From contig NZ_JAAXKZ010000057.1 of the NCBI RefSeq assembly GCF_012911875.1, positions 1-34,643 of the forward strand: DNA of 34,643 nucleotides, written 5' to 3'. The DNA comes from Pseudonocardia bannensis. Its GTDB lineage: Bacteria; Actinomycetota; Actinomycetes; Mycobacteriales; Pseudonocardiaceae. Shown here in pieces: positions 23,362 through 31,253 of the stretch (positions are counted from its first letter, which is position 1; each line of letters begins with the position of its first letter). The notes below the pieces were generated by a model. That model saw nothing but the letters and a program-made list of their open reading frames with translations, made no database searches and was not told where the DNA came from. The position numbers were made by a program, and so were the translations under genes.

Positions 23362-23684
23362 CGCTGCACCCCGACGGCCTGCCACACCTGCAGCAGCGCC
23401 TCGTCGTCGCTGAGATCCGTGCGCCAGCCGTAGGGCTTGGCGAAGGTGAAGGTCTGCGGTTCGGGGTAGGTTTCGTCGCTGGTGTCGTACATCGTGACCG
23501 ACACCGACCGCTCTCCGACCGCGACGAAGAAGAACTCGCGGTAGTCCGAGAGCGCCACGTCGAACATCGCCACCCGGGGGTCGGGTCGTGTGGTCCGGAC
23601 CTGCCATCCGCCCCGGTCGCGGACCCCGGCGAGTCGGGCGATGACGGGATCCGTACCGGTGCCCACTGGGGATTCGGTGCTCAT
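23358..23684 (-). CDS. Hypothetical small protein in the PaaA-like unit
   Basis: The 108-aa product contains GGWQVRTTRPDPRVAMFDVA, then YREFFFVAVGERSVSVTMYD and ends LSDDEALLQVWQAVGVQR. It looks like a compact alpha/beta protein with many aromatic residues and no Cys motif. No family is recognised. It begins only a few bases after the stop of the PaaA-like gene on the same strand and ends in an ATGA overlap with the mini-ORF, so it is part of one transcript. A role as an accessory subunit or cofactor-delivery protein is only inference from position. Confidence 0.6.
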   Translation of the reverse strand: MSTESPVGTGTDPVIARLAGVRDRGGWQVRTTRPDPRVAMFDVALSDYREFFFVAVGERSVSVTMYDTSDETYPEPQTFTFAKPYGWRTDLSDDEALLQVWQAVGVQR

Positions 23685-23688
23685 GGTT

Positions 23689-24411
23689 CTAGAGGAAGCG
23701 CCGGTTGGCGGTGTCGTCCGGGACGCGGATGCCGAGCGCCTCCAGCATCGGCCGGGTGTCGGCGATGTAGTCCTGGCGCAGGTCCTCGTTGTTCTTGGTG
23801 CGCAGCCCCCAGCGCACGTAGGCGTCGGAGAAGTTCGAGTCCGAGCGGCCGAACATGTCGAGCGCGGCGGGCCACCAGATCTTGATCTTCTCGTTGGCCT
23901 CCTCGAGCCCTTCGGGCGTCGAGCAGACCCGCTTGAGGTTGCTCATTCCGAGCGTGGCGTGGAAGACCTCGTCCTTGTGCAACCGCTCCGCGACCGAGAG
24001 CAGGGGCTCGTACGGCACGCCCTCCCAGGTCTCGCCGATGTAGCAGCCGACCCGGTCGCCGAGGCCGTTGAAGTAGGCCAGGTCGCAGAACGTGTCGATG
24101 GGCAGGTGGAACAGGTACTGCTTGATCGGCGCGTCGATCGGGCCCACCCCGAGACCTTCCAGGATCCGCGCGGTGATCACGCCGTGCTCGACCTCCTGCG
24201 CCATGAGCTTGGCGAAGGTCGTCTTCAGCCGCTCGGTGGGTGCAAGGGTCATGCACTTGCTCCACAGCGAGTTGAGCAACTCGGTGTAGTGCGGGTTCGT
24301 GGAGTTCTCGAGGTGATGGCTGAGCATCCGGATCAACAGGCCCCGGAACTCCTCGGGGATGTCCGGGTCCCCCTCGCGGTACACCCGCTGCGGTGCCTGC
24401 GTGACGCTCAT
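23689..24411 (-). CDS. PaaA/PaaC-like diiron oxygenase component
   Basis: The 240-aa ferritin-like product belongs with phenylacetyl-CoA epoxidase A/C proteins (PF05138). It shows ExxH in AQEVEHG (Glu73, His76) and ExxH in KDEVFHATLG (Glu148, His151), as expected for a carboxylate-bridged diiron centre, and the context YLFHLPIDTFCDLAYFNGLG. Family enzymes oxidise CoA-bound aromatic rings but need PaaB/C and the reductase PaaE; none is encoded here. GGAGGAG precedes ATG 24411. It is transcribed divergently from a CoA-ester catabolic operon, with a palindrome in the shared promoter, so a CoA thioester substrate is likely. Its exact reaction is unknown. Confidence 0.75.
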   Translation of the reverse strand: MSVTQAPQRVYREGDPDIPEEFRGLLIRMLSHHLENSTNPHYTELLNSLWSKCMTLAPTERLKTTFAKLMAQEVEHGVITARILEGLGVGPIDAPIKQYLFHLPIDTFCDLAYFNGLGDRVGCYIGETWEGVPYEPLLSVAERLHKDEVFHATLGMSNLKRVCSTPEGLEEANEKIKIWWPAALDMFGRSDSNFSDAYVRWGLRTKNNEDLRQDYIADTRPMLEALGIRVPDDTANRRFL

Positions 24412-24461
24412 CGGCGACTCCTCCCTGTGAAGGCCCGGCGGCGGGGCCGGCCCGCGCTCCG

Positions 24462-24490
24462 AGGTAAGCAGCCGTCCGAGAATAAGTCAA
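24462..24490 (-). promoter_or_regulatory. Promoter for the leftward PaaA-like unit
   Basis: On the minus strand, TTGACT (24485-24490) is followed after 17 nt by TTACCT (24462-24467), a fair sigma-A-type promoter ~50 nt before ATG 24411. The -35 hexamer directly abuts the palindrome at 24491-24502, so a protein bound there would block polymerase. Confidence 0.45.
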
Positions 24491-24502
24491 CCGACTAGTC
24501 GG
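24491..24502. promoter_or_regulatory. Perfect palindrome CCGACTAGTCGG, probable TetR-type operator
   Basis: A 12-bp perfect palindrome in the 152-nt divergent region between the PaaA-like gene and the dehydratase operon. Its size and position next to the leftward -35 fit a TetR-family operator. The TetR gene at 27851 at the end of the rightward operon is the natural candidate, although its own leader carries a different palindrome. Confidence 0.55.
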
Positions 24503-24563
24503 ACAAATAAATTCGTGGTGTGATGGCCGGGTTGATGTCGGCAGCGCTGCGACGGAGGCAGAC

Positions 24564-24956
24564 ATGCGCGAAGACGCCAAGGGCACCACGCTGATCGAGG
24601 ACGAGCTGAGCGTCTCGACCGCCACACTGCAGGCCATGGACAAGGCGATCGGCACGCCCAGTGCCGGGGACACCGCGACGTTGGTGCCCTACTTCGGCGC
24701 CGTCATCGGCGGTGAGTCGACCGTCGTGGACGGGCTGGGCCTGGATCTGTCGCGGGCCCTGCTGGCCGGCATCGGCTACGAGTGGCATCGGGCCTTCGTC
24801 CCCGACGAGAGGGTGCGCGTCCGGGTCGTGGTCGAGGACGTCTACACCAAGGGCGCCAACCAGTTCGGGATCGTCGTCGCCGAGTTCGCCGATCTCGACG
24901 GCGCACCGGTGCAGCGCCAGTCCATCACCTTCATCGAGCGGGGAGGCAGCCGATGA
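24564..24956 (+). CDS. FAS1-like / MaoC N-terminal dehydratase subunit
   Basis: The 130-aa product is a single hot-dog domain of the MaoC_dehydrat_N type: TLVPYFGAVIGGESTVVDGL, GYEWHRAFVPDERVRVRVVV and ANQFGIVVAEFADLDG. It lacks the catalytic D-x5-H motif, as usual for the partner subunit of heterodimeric (R)-specific hydratases such as mycobacterial HadAB-type enzymes. GGAGG precedes ATG 24564. Its stop overlaps the next start (ATGA), supporting a complex with the product of the following gene that acts on enoyl-CoA esters. Confidence 0.75.
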   Translation: MREDAKGTTLIEDELSVSTATLQAMDKAIGTPSAGDTATLVPYFGAVIGGESTVVDGLGLDLSRALLAGIGYEWHRAFVPDERVRVRVVVEDVYTKGANQFGIVVAEFADLDGAPVQRQSITFIERGGSR

Positions 24957-25303
24957 GCGAGCGCCTGCACGAAGCCACCCGCGGTCCGGTCAGCCGGGTG
25001 CAGATCGCCCGCTACGCCGGCGCCGTGAACGACTTCAACCCGGTGCACGTCGACGAGGAGTTCGCCAAGCGCGCCGGCCTGCCCTCGGTCATCGCCCACG
25101 GCCCGCTGACCGTCGCGCTGGCCCTCGACGCCGTCGTCGAGCAGCTCGGCCCCGCGGCGCTGCGTTCCGCGCAGGCGCGGCTGTCCGCCCCGGTGTTCCC
25201 GGGCGACGAGCTGACCGTGGTGCCCACCGACGACGGGGTCGAGGTGCGCAAGGCCGACGGCACCCCGGTCGCCACCGTCGCGCTGGCCCGGGACGGTGCC
25301 TGA
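24953..25303 (+). CDS. MaoC-type (R)-specific enoyl-CoA hydratase subunit
   Basis: The 116-aa hot-dog protein has the hydratase-2 motif YAGAVNDFNPVHVDEEFAKR, with the catalytic Asp/His of D-x(4)-H, followed by LPSVIAHGPLTVALALD. With the preceding gene it should form a heteromeric hydratase of acyl-CoA intermediates. ATG 24953 overlaps the upstream stop, and its own stop overlaps the next start (TGATG), so the genes are translationally coupled. The N-terminus MSERLHE resembles the repeat-type start noted at 23361. Confidence 0.82.
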   Translation: MSERLHEATRGPVSRVQIARYAGAVNDFNPVHVDEEFAKRAGLPSVIAHGPLTVALALDAVVEQLGPAALRSAQARLSAPVFPGDELTVVPTDDGVEVRKADGTPVATVALARDGA

Positions 25304-26094
25304 TGGGCTACCAGTACCTGACCGTCGACGACGAGCCGGGCGGGGTCCGCGTCCTCACCCTGAACCGCCCGGACCGGCTCAACTCCTGGAACGCCGACAT
25401 GCGCCAGGAGCTCCGCGACGCCGTCGACGACGCCGCCTTCGACCCCACGCTGCGGGTACTGATCATCACCGGCGCGGGGAAGGCGTTCTCGGCCGGTGAG
25501 GACGTCGGCGGCATGGGTGACCTGACCGCATTGGGCACCAAGGGATTCCGGGCCCACGCCCGCCGCATCCACGACGTCTTCGACACCGTCGAGGCCATCG
25601 AGCTGCCGGTGATCGCCGCGGTGGACGGGGTGGCCGCGGGTGGAGGCTTCGAGCTCGCGTTGTCCTGTGACTTCCGGGTGGCCGGGGAGAGCGCCCGGTT
25701 CGTGATGCCGGAGGCCAAGGTGGGCCTGATCCCGGGCTCCGGGGGGTGCTCGCGACTGGTCCGCCACGTCGGGCTGGGCCGGGCCAAGGAACTGGTGATG
25801 CTCGGCGGAACGCTGCGCGCCCCGCAGGCCCGCGAAGTCGGGCTGGTCACCGAGGTGGTGCCCGACGGCGGTGCACTGGACGCGGCCCGGGCCATGGCGG
25901 CCCGGCTGGCGGGACTGGCCCCGCTGGCGCTGGGCATGGCGAAGCTCGTGCTCAACACCTGCACCGACGTGGACGCCGAGACCGGCCGTCGGCTGGAACG
26001 GCTCGGCCAGAGCGTGCTCAAGACGACCGAGGACCACCGGGAGGGCGCGCAGGCCTTCCTGGACAAGCGCGCCCCGAGCTGGCAGGGCCGGTAG
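25303..26094 (+). CDS. Enoyl-CoA hydratase/isomerase family protein
   Basis: The 263-aa crotonase-fold protein has the CoA loop FSAGEDVGGMG, the oxyanion-hole segment AAVDGVAAGGGFELALSCDF, and both catalytic Glu positions of true hydratases: Glu117 in GGFEL and Glu137 in VMPEAKVGLIPGSGG. Length is standard. It should add water to a 2-enoyl-CoA or act in ring-cleavage chemistry in the same pathway as its neighbours. Its start overlaps the upstream stop as TGATG, and the ligase gene follows after 8 nt. Confidence 0.88.
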   Translation: MGYQYLTVDDEPGGVRVLTLNRPDRLNSWNADMRQELRDAVDDAAFDPTLRVLIITGAGKAFSAGEDVGGMGDLTALGTKGFRAHARRIHDVFDTVEAIELPVIAAVDGVAAGGGFELALSCDFRVAGESARFVMPEAKVGLIPGSGGCSRLVRHVGLGRAKELVMLGGTLRAPQAREVGLVTEVVPDGGALDAARAMAARLAGLAPLALGMAKLVLNTCTDVDAETGRRLERLGQSVLKTTEDHREGAQAFLDKRAPSWQGR

Positions 26095-26102
26095 GAGGAC
26101 CC

Positions 26103-27482
26103 GTGATCCCGCACCGCACCGACCACCACCACTGGAACGCCGCGACCCAGACCGCCTCCCGCGAGCAGCTCGACGCCCTGCACCTGGAGCGGATCCGCCA
26201 CCTGGTGGGCTGGGCCTACGAGAACTCTCCACTGCACCGCCGGATCTACGACGCGGCCGGGGTCAAGCCGGCCGACATCAGAACCTGGGACGACTACCAC
26301 CACCGCCTGCCCTTCACCGACAAACCGGACTACGTGGCCGACCAGGAGAGCGGTGACAGCGGGTTCGGCGGCGTCGCGCTCGGGACGGACCGGTGGCAGC
26401 AGTACTTCCACACCACCGGCACCACCGGCCGGTTCCTCAACGAGGCGTTCACCCATTACGAGATGCACAAGGCCGGATCCCAGTACTGCTACGGCCTGTG
26501 GGACCACGGCATCCGGCCGAAGGACTCGATCTACTTCTGCTTCGACTTCGGGATGTGGATCGGGCTCTGGAGCTACTACTGGGGCGCCCGCAACCTCGGC
26601 CTGACGATCATCTCCGGCGGCGGGGCGTCCGGTGCCCAGCGGGTCCGGCAGATCCTGGAGCGCCGGCCGACCATCGTCTGCGGCACCCCGACCTATCTGC
26701 TGCACCTGGCCGAGATCGCTCAGCGCGAGGGGCTGGACATCCGCGAGGCCGGCGTGAAGATGGTCGCCGGCGGCGGTGAGGCCGGCTTCTCCATCCCGGC
26801 CACCCGCGAGCAGCTGAAGCAGGCCTGGGGCGTCGAGCACGTCTACGACGCCTACGGGGTCGGTGAGGCGCTGTTCATCGGGCAGTCCTGCGCCGAGTGG
26901 GCGGGCGGGGTGCACGCCGTGGAGGACGTCTGCCACTCCTACTCGGTGGATCCCGATTCCGGCGATCCGATCACCGCCTCCGGTGAGGTCGGCGAGCACG
27001 TGATCACGAGCTACACCCACTTCGCGCAGCCGTTCATCAAGTACCGCACACACGACCTGGTGCGCATCGACACCGCGCCCGACCACGGCTGCGGCTGGAC
27101 CTGGAAGCACCTGCCCGGCGTCGTGCTCGGCCGGGCCGACTTCATGGTGACCATCCGCGGTGTGAACGTGTACCCGACCGCGGTGGAGAACCTGATCGGG
27201 GAGGTCCCGGGGCTGTCCAACCACTACGAGCTGCACATCAGCCGGGTGGAGGGCATGGACCGGATGCTGGTGAAGGTCGAGGCCGGGCCCGGGGTGGTCG
27301 ACGGCAGCGGCGTACTGGCCGACCGGCTCGCCGACCACCTGCGCGCCAACATCGGGGTGCGGCTGGAGACCGACGTGCTGGCCCCGGGTGCGCTGCCGCG
27401 CTACGAGCTCAAGACGAAGCGGATCTTCGACAGCCGGTCCGCGAGCGAACGGCCGATCGCGACGCTCGGAGGACGGGCATGA
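26103..27482 (+). CDS. Phenylacetate-CoA ligase (PaaK)-family AMP-forming ligase
   Basis: The 459-aa product follows the PaaK order: N-terminal RIRHLVGWAYENSPLHRRIYD, phosphate loop HTTGTTGRF, KMVAGGGEAGFS, DAYGVGEA, KYRTHDLVRIDT, GRADFMVTIRGVNVYPTAVE and LPRYELKTKRI near the C-terminus with the conserved Lys. It should activate a carboxylic acid, probably aromatic or cyclic, to its CoA thioester. GTG 26103 has AGGAGG upstream. It supplies the CoA-ester substrate for the other enzymes; its stop overlaps the next start (ATGA). Which acid is used cannot be read from sequence. Confidence 0.85.
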   Translation: MIPHRTDHHHWNAATQTASREQLDALHLERIRHLVGWAYENSPLHRRIYDAAGVKPADIRTWDDYHHRLPFTDKPDYVADQESGDSGFGGVALGTDRWQQYFHTTGTTGRFLNEAFTHYEMHKAGSQYCYGLWDHGIRPKDSIYFCFDFGMWIGLWSYYWGARNLGLTIISGGGASGAQRVRQILERRPTIVCGTPTYLLHLAEIAQREGLDIREAGVKMVAGGGEAGFSIPATREQLKQAWGVEHVYDAYGVGEALFIGQSCAEWAGGVHAVEDVCHSYSVDPDSGDPITASGEVGEHVITSYTHFAQPFIKYRTHDLVRIDTAPDHGCGWTWKHLPGVVLGRADFMVTIRGVNVYPTAVENLIGEVPGLSNHYELHISRVEGMDRMLVKVEAGPGVVDGSGVLADRLADHLRANIGVRLETDVLAPGALPRYELKTKRIFDSRSASERPIATLGGRA

Positions 27483-27748
27483 CCACGACGGACATGACGA
27501 CCACGGACCTGACCGGCACAGGCACGCCTTCGGTGCCTTCGGTGCTCGGCGCGGAGGCCGACGCGCAACGGGAACGGCTCGTCGCGCTGCGTCGCCGGCT
27601 GCTCGCCGAGCAGGCGGGCGCGCTCAGCCCGGCCGTGGCCCGCGCCCTGGAGATGGCCGACGCCTATCTCTTCCTCGCCCTCGGCTACGTCGGCCACACC
27701 GAGGAACTGTTCCCCGGGGAGGCCCCCGGGGCGGCCCCCGGTCCATGA
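27479..27748 (+). CDS. Hypothetical small operon protein (89 aa)
   Basis: It starts with Thr-rich repeats (MTTTDMTTTDLTGTG), continues with a helical core AQRERLVALRRRLLAEQAG and VARALEMADAYLFLALGYVG, and ends Gly/Ala/Pro-rich. No family is recognised. ATG 27479 overlaps the ligase stop (ATGA), so it is co-translated with it and probably assists this pathway; a coiled-coil partner role is a guess. Confidence 0.6.
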   Translation: MTTTDMTTTDLTGTGTPSVPSVLGAEADAQRERLVALRRRLLAEQAGALSPAVARALEMADAYLFLALGYVGHTEELFPGEAPGAAPGP

Positions 27749-27790
27749 TCAGGCGTTCGATGCGCGAACAGCCCCTCCGAGGGCACTGAC

Positions 27791-27796
27791 TACAGT
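27791..27796 (+). promoter_or_regulatory. -10 box of the tetR gene
   Basis: TACAGT (TANNNT) lies 3 nt before the long palindrome and ~55 nt before the TetR start. No good -35 was found at 17-18 nt. Confidence 0.4.
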
Positions 27797-27799
27797 GGG

Positions 27800-27837
27800 G
27801 CGCTGTCGTCGCGAGATCCGCCTCGCGACGACAGCGC
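27800..27837. promoter_or_regulatory. Perfect 16-bp inverted repeat in the tetR leader (operator)
   Basis: GCGCTGTCGTCGCGAG and its exact complement are separated by 6 nt. It sits just downstream of the TACAGT box and upstream of the GGGAGAAGG ribosome site of the TetR gene, the expected place for an autorepression operator. It could also act as a hairpin ending the upstream operon, although no U-run follows. Confidence 0.6.
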
Positions 27838-27850
27838 AGGGAGAAGGCCG

Positions 27851-28546
27851 ATGACTCCGCCAGCCCATCCGGGTGAGCCGGCAGAGGTGCCACGTCGACG
27901 TCCTGGTCGACCGCGCCTCACCGAGCCGTCGCCGGAGTACCGGCAACGGCTCGAGGAGATCATCGAGACCGGGACCAGGGTCTTCCACGACCGCGGCTAC
28001 GACTCGGGATCGCTGGACGACGTCGCAGCCGAGCTGGGCCTGCGGAAGGCCAGCCTCTACCACTACCTGCGCAGCAAGGCCCAGTTGCTCTACTTCATCT
28101 TCGACCGCGCGATCACCCTCGCACTGCAGCAGCTCGACGAGATGTCCCACATCGCCGACGCGCGCCAGGAACTGGCCACGCTGATCGCGCACCAGGTCCG
28201 CATGGTGGCCGACGAGCCGAGCCTGTTCGCGGTGTTCTTCGACCAGCGGCCACGCCTCGACGACGCGTTCGAAGAGGAGATCCGGCAGAAGGAGCGCACC
28301 TACGTCGCCCGGATCGCGGCGGTGGTCAAGCGCGCCGTCGCGGCCGGCGACCTGCCGGACGTGGACCCGCGCCACGCCGCGCACGCCCTGCTGGGCATGA
28401 CCAGCTGGGTGTACAAGTGGATCGACGCCGATCGCGACGACCCCGACAAGGTCGCGCAGACCATGATCCGGATGGTTCTGGGTGGGCCGATCGACGTGCC
28501 CGCGCTGCTCGCGGCCGTCCCGGGCTCGACCCTGCGCGCTCCGTGA
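27851..28546 (+). CDS. TetR/AcrR-family transcriptional regulator
   Basis: The 231-aa product has an N-terminal RRPGRPRL tail and the TetR helix-turn-helix IIETGTRVFHDRGYDSGSLD, DVAAELGLRKASLYHYLRSK. A helical ligand domain follows that resembles the KstR2/FadR-like group, with ALLGMTSWVYKWI near the end. Such regulators usually bind a CoA ester or fatty acid and repress their own catabolic genes. GGGAGAAGG precedes ATG 27851. Its leader carries a perfect 16-bp inverted repeat, and a second palindrome lies in the divergent catabolic promoter at 24491. It is the likely local repressor. Confidence 0.88.
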   Translation: MTPPAHPGEPAEVPRRRPGRPRLTEPSPEYRQRLEEIIETGTRVFHDRGYDSGSLDDVAAELGLRKASLYHYLRSKAQLLYFIFDRAITLALQQLDEMSHIADARQELATLIAHQVRMVADEPSLFAVFFDQRPRLDDAFEEEIRQKERTYVARIAAVVKRAVAAGDLPDVDPRHAAHALLGMTSWVYKWIDADRDDPDKVAQTMIRMVLGGPIDVPALLAAVPGSTLRAP

Positions 28547-28581
28547 GCGGCTGACCCGCACATCCCTGCGCGGCCCCCGGG

Positions 28582-29478
28582 TCAGCCCGCCCCGCACTCC
28601 AGCGCGCCGAGCAACGCCAGCAGGGCCCGGTTCGCCGGCACCGGAATCCCGTGGCGGTCGGCGAGCCGCACGATGACGCCGGTCAACCCCTCGTACTCCA
28701 GCGCCCGGCCGGCCAGCCGGTCCTGCAGCATCGACGAGGTGCTGCCCGGTTGCAGTCCCTGCAGCCAACGTAGGGTCTGCTCGACGCACTCGTCGGGCAA
28801 CACCGCGCCCTCGGCCCGCCCGACCGCGACCGTCTCGCGCAGCACGTCGGTCGCCAGTTCGGCCACCGCGGGATCGCGCAGCACCTCGATGCGGCGCCCG
28901 GTCAGCGCGGTGACGGGGTTGGCCACGGCGTTGGTGAGCAGCTTCAGCCAGGCGGCGGTGCGGAAGTCCGCGGCGATCTCGGCGCGGACCCAGGTGCCGT
29001 CGAACAGGCGCGCGACGCAGTGTCCGGCCGCGTCGTCGGGCAGCACGAGTTCGCGCTCGGTGAGCCGGGCCCGGGCGGCACCCGGGCCGGTGCGCTCGGC
29101 GTTGATGTAGACCAGCGCGGGCGCGACGGCGCCGTCGACGACGGGGGAGAGCCGGTCGCGGTGGTCGACGCCGTTCTGCGCGGCGATCACGTGGCTGTCC
29201 GGTCCGGCCAGCGCGGACAACCACGGCAGCACCGACGACGTCTGGTGGATCTTGGTGGCGAGCAGCACCCAGCGCGCCGCCGGCAGATCGGCGGGACGCT
29301 CGGCCCACCGAACCGGATAGCGCCGCTCGCCCCGGTGGTCGGTGAGCGTGATCGCGTCGAGTGGTGTCCCGCCGCACACCACGATGGGATGGCCGGCCTC
29401 GGCGAGTGCGGCGGCGAGCGTGGTGCCGACCGCGCCCGAACCCACCACGGCCACTGCGTCGGGTGCCGGCGCAGACAT
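28582..29478 (-). CDS. Ketopantoate reductase-like (PanE/ApbA family) oxidoreductase
   Basis: The 298-aa product has an N-terminal Rossmann motif VAVVGSGAVGTTLAAALAEA, the conserved Lys segment LLATKIHQT, AQNGVDH, and the C-terminal AWLKLLTNAVANPVTALTG with the catalytic Lys and Asn of PanE, then LVYINAE and GLTGVIVRLA. It should reduce a 2-oxo acid with NADPH. Whether it is the housekeeping ketopantoate reductase for pantothenate or a paralogue is unclear, since no other pan gene is near. ATG 29478 with AGGAG upstream is preferred over the longer frame. It is convergent with tetR. Confidence 0.82.
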   Translation of the reverse strand: MSAPAPDAVAVVGSGAVGTTLAAALAEAGHPIVVCGGTPLDAITLTDHRGERRYPVRWAERPADLPAARWVLLATKIHQTSSVLPWLSALAGPDSHVIAAQNGVDHRDRLSPVVDGAVAPALVYINAERTGPGAARARLTERELVLPDDAAGHCVARLFDGTWVRAEIAADFRTAAWLKLLTNAVANPVTALTGRRIEVLRDPAVAELATDVLRETVAVGRAEGAVLPDECVEQTLRWLQGLQPGSTSSMLQDRLAGRALEYEGLTGVIVRLADRHGIPVPANRALLALLGALECGAG

Positions 29479-29761
29479 GGACGCTCCTGTTCTGTTCGGG
29501 ATCCCGGGCCCGGTCGGGCCCCTGAGCCGCCTCAGCCTGCCAGCCGACCGGTGACGCCCGGCCGCCACCGGCGGTTCACCGCACGATCCAACTCGTCACG
29601 AACGGCCGCACCCCTGCTGCCCACCGACGAGAGGCCCGACATGGTCACCGGATTCCTCGTGAACGGCGCGGTTCTCGCCGCGGCCCGCGCTCCGTGAGAG
29701 CTCCGCCGAGGCCGCGTCGACGACGACCTCGTAGCCGTCGGCCCGACGCCGCCGGGGGCCG

Positions 29762-31147
29762 TCAGCGCGCACGGGCGGCGAGTTCTCGCAGGGGGACCGC
29801 GTAGGCCTCGGAGAAGGTGGGGAAGGCGTGCACGACGTCGGCCAGGACGGCGAGCGGTACCTGCGCGCGGATGGCCAATGTGGCCTCGCCGATCCATTCG
29901 TCGGCGCTCGGGCCGATGGCGGCGGCGCCGATCAGCACGCTCTGCTCCCGATCGGCGGTGAGGACCAGCCGTCCTCCTGCCGTTCCCGCCGTCGAGTGGC
30001 GGGGCCTGTCCGACAGGTCCGCCACCGCGGTCACCGTGTCGATCCCCCGCTCCCGGCTCTCCTGTTCGGTGAGGCCGACGCCGGCGACCGCGGGCTCGGT
30101 GTAGACGACCCGCGGGATCGCCCGGTAGTCGGCGGCCGCGTCCCCGCCGAGCAGGTTCGCGACGACGATCCGCGCCTGATAGTTGGCCGTGTGCGTGAAG
30201 GGAGCCACGCCCGTGACGTCCCCGGCCGCCCATATGTGTCGCTGGCCCTCGACACGACAGTGGTCGTCGATCCCGACCTCACCCCGCTCACCGAGCTTCA
30301 CATCGAGGAGGTCCAGCCCCAACCCGTCGGTCACCGGCTGCCGGCCCGCCGCGACCAGAACCCGCTCGACGTCCACAGCCGCCCCGTCGGACAGATGTAG
30401 CCGGGCCTGCCCTCCCGGGGTGGGCTCCGCCCGGTCGACCTCCACTCCGAGCCGCACGTCGACCCCGTGGTCGCGCAACACCTCGGCGAGGACGGTCGCG
30501 ACGCCGGGCTCCTCGTTCCCCAGCAACTTCGGGGTCGTCTCCACCAGCGTCACCCGCGCGCCGAAGGCGACATGTGCCTGGGCGAGCTCGCAGCCCACCG
30601 CGCCGCCTCCCACGATCAGCAGCGAGTCCGGCCGGTCCGGGGCGGAGAGCGCCTCGTCGCTGGTCCAGGTGGGCACCTGGTCCAGTCCGTCGATCGGCGG
30701 CCGCGCCGGCCGAGAGCCCGTCGCCACCACGATGTCGGTGCCCCGCAGCTCCCGTTCTCCCACCTCGACCACTCCGGCGGGTCCGATCCGGCCGCGGCCG
30801 CGCACGACCGTGACCCCACGCTCCTCCAGGCCTCTCGCGGCGTCGGTGTCGTCCCGCCACCCGGATATCCGGTCGCGCCGCCGGGCCGCGTGCCGGTAGG
30901 CATCCGCATCGTCGTCCAGGTTCAACGGCACCGCACTGCCCCCCAGATCCGGGAGCCGGCGGACATCGTCTCGCGACTGGGCGCTGCGCAGGATCGCCTT
31001 GCTCGGGATGCAGGCCAGATACGGACACTCACCCCCGATCCGCAGTGCCTCCACCAGGGCCACCGACCGACCGGCATCGGCCAGATCCCCCGCGATGTAC
31101 TTCCCGGCCGAACCGGCGCCGACCACCACCGTGTCGAACAGCTCCAT
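29762..31147 (-). CDS. FAD-dependent pyridine nucleotide-disulfide oxidoreductase
   Basis: The 461-aa product has FAD site VVVGAGSAGKYIAGDL, the redox disulfide GGECPYLACIPSKA (Cys41 and Cys46), the NAD(P) site LLIVGGGAVGCELAQAH, the second FAD motif IWAAGDVTG and a C-terminal interface domain. It belongs with mercuric reductase, lipoamide dehydrogenase and similar enzymes. In lipoamide dehydrogenase the base is the His of HPTxSE; here the segment is HAFPTFSE (440-447), so that His is replaced by Phe442. A substrate other than lipoamide is therefore likely. It starts at ATG 31147 and appears monocistronic. Confidence 0.83.
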   Translation of the reverse strand: MELFDTVVVGAGSAGKYIAGDLADAGRSVALVEALRIGGECPYLACIPSKAILRSAQSRDDVRRLPDLGGSAVPLNLDDDADAYRHAARRRDRISGWRDDTDAARGLEERGVTVVRGRGRIGPAGVVEVGERELRGTDIVVATGSRPARPPIDGLDQVPTWTSDEALSAPDRPDSLLIVGGGAVGCELAQAHVAFGARVTLVETTPKLLGNEEPGVATVLAEVLRDHGVDVRLGVEVDRAEPTPGGQARLHLSDGAAVDVERVLVAAGRQPVTDGLGLDLLDVKLGERGEVGIDDHCRVEGQRHIWAAGDVTGVAPFTHTANYQARIVVANLLGGDAAADYRAIPRVVYTEPAVAGVGLTEQESRERGIDTVTAVADLSDRPRHSTAGTAGGRLVLTADREQSVLIGAAAIGPSADEWIGEATLAIRAQVPLAVLADVVHAFPTFSEAYAVPLRELAARAR

Positions 31148-31253
31148 GCTTGCGGACTACCCGGTGGAAGGCGCCACCGCGCGCCCGACGAGGAAACGAC
31201 GCCGCCGGTGTGCCCGGCCTGCCCGGAGGCGGGAGCGACGCGCCCTCGCCGGC

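Noticed and set aside
29690..29745. Possible C-terminal scrap of a short-chain dehydrogenase on the minus strand (GYEVVVDAASAELSRS)
   Set aside because: Only about 16 residues look family-like and nothing matches upstream; too short to support as a feature.
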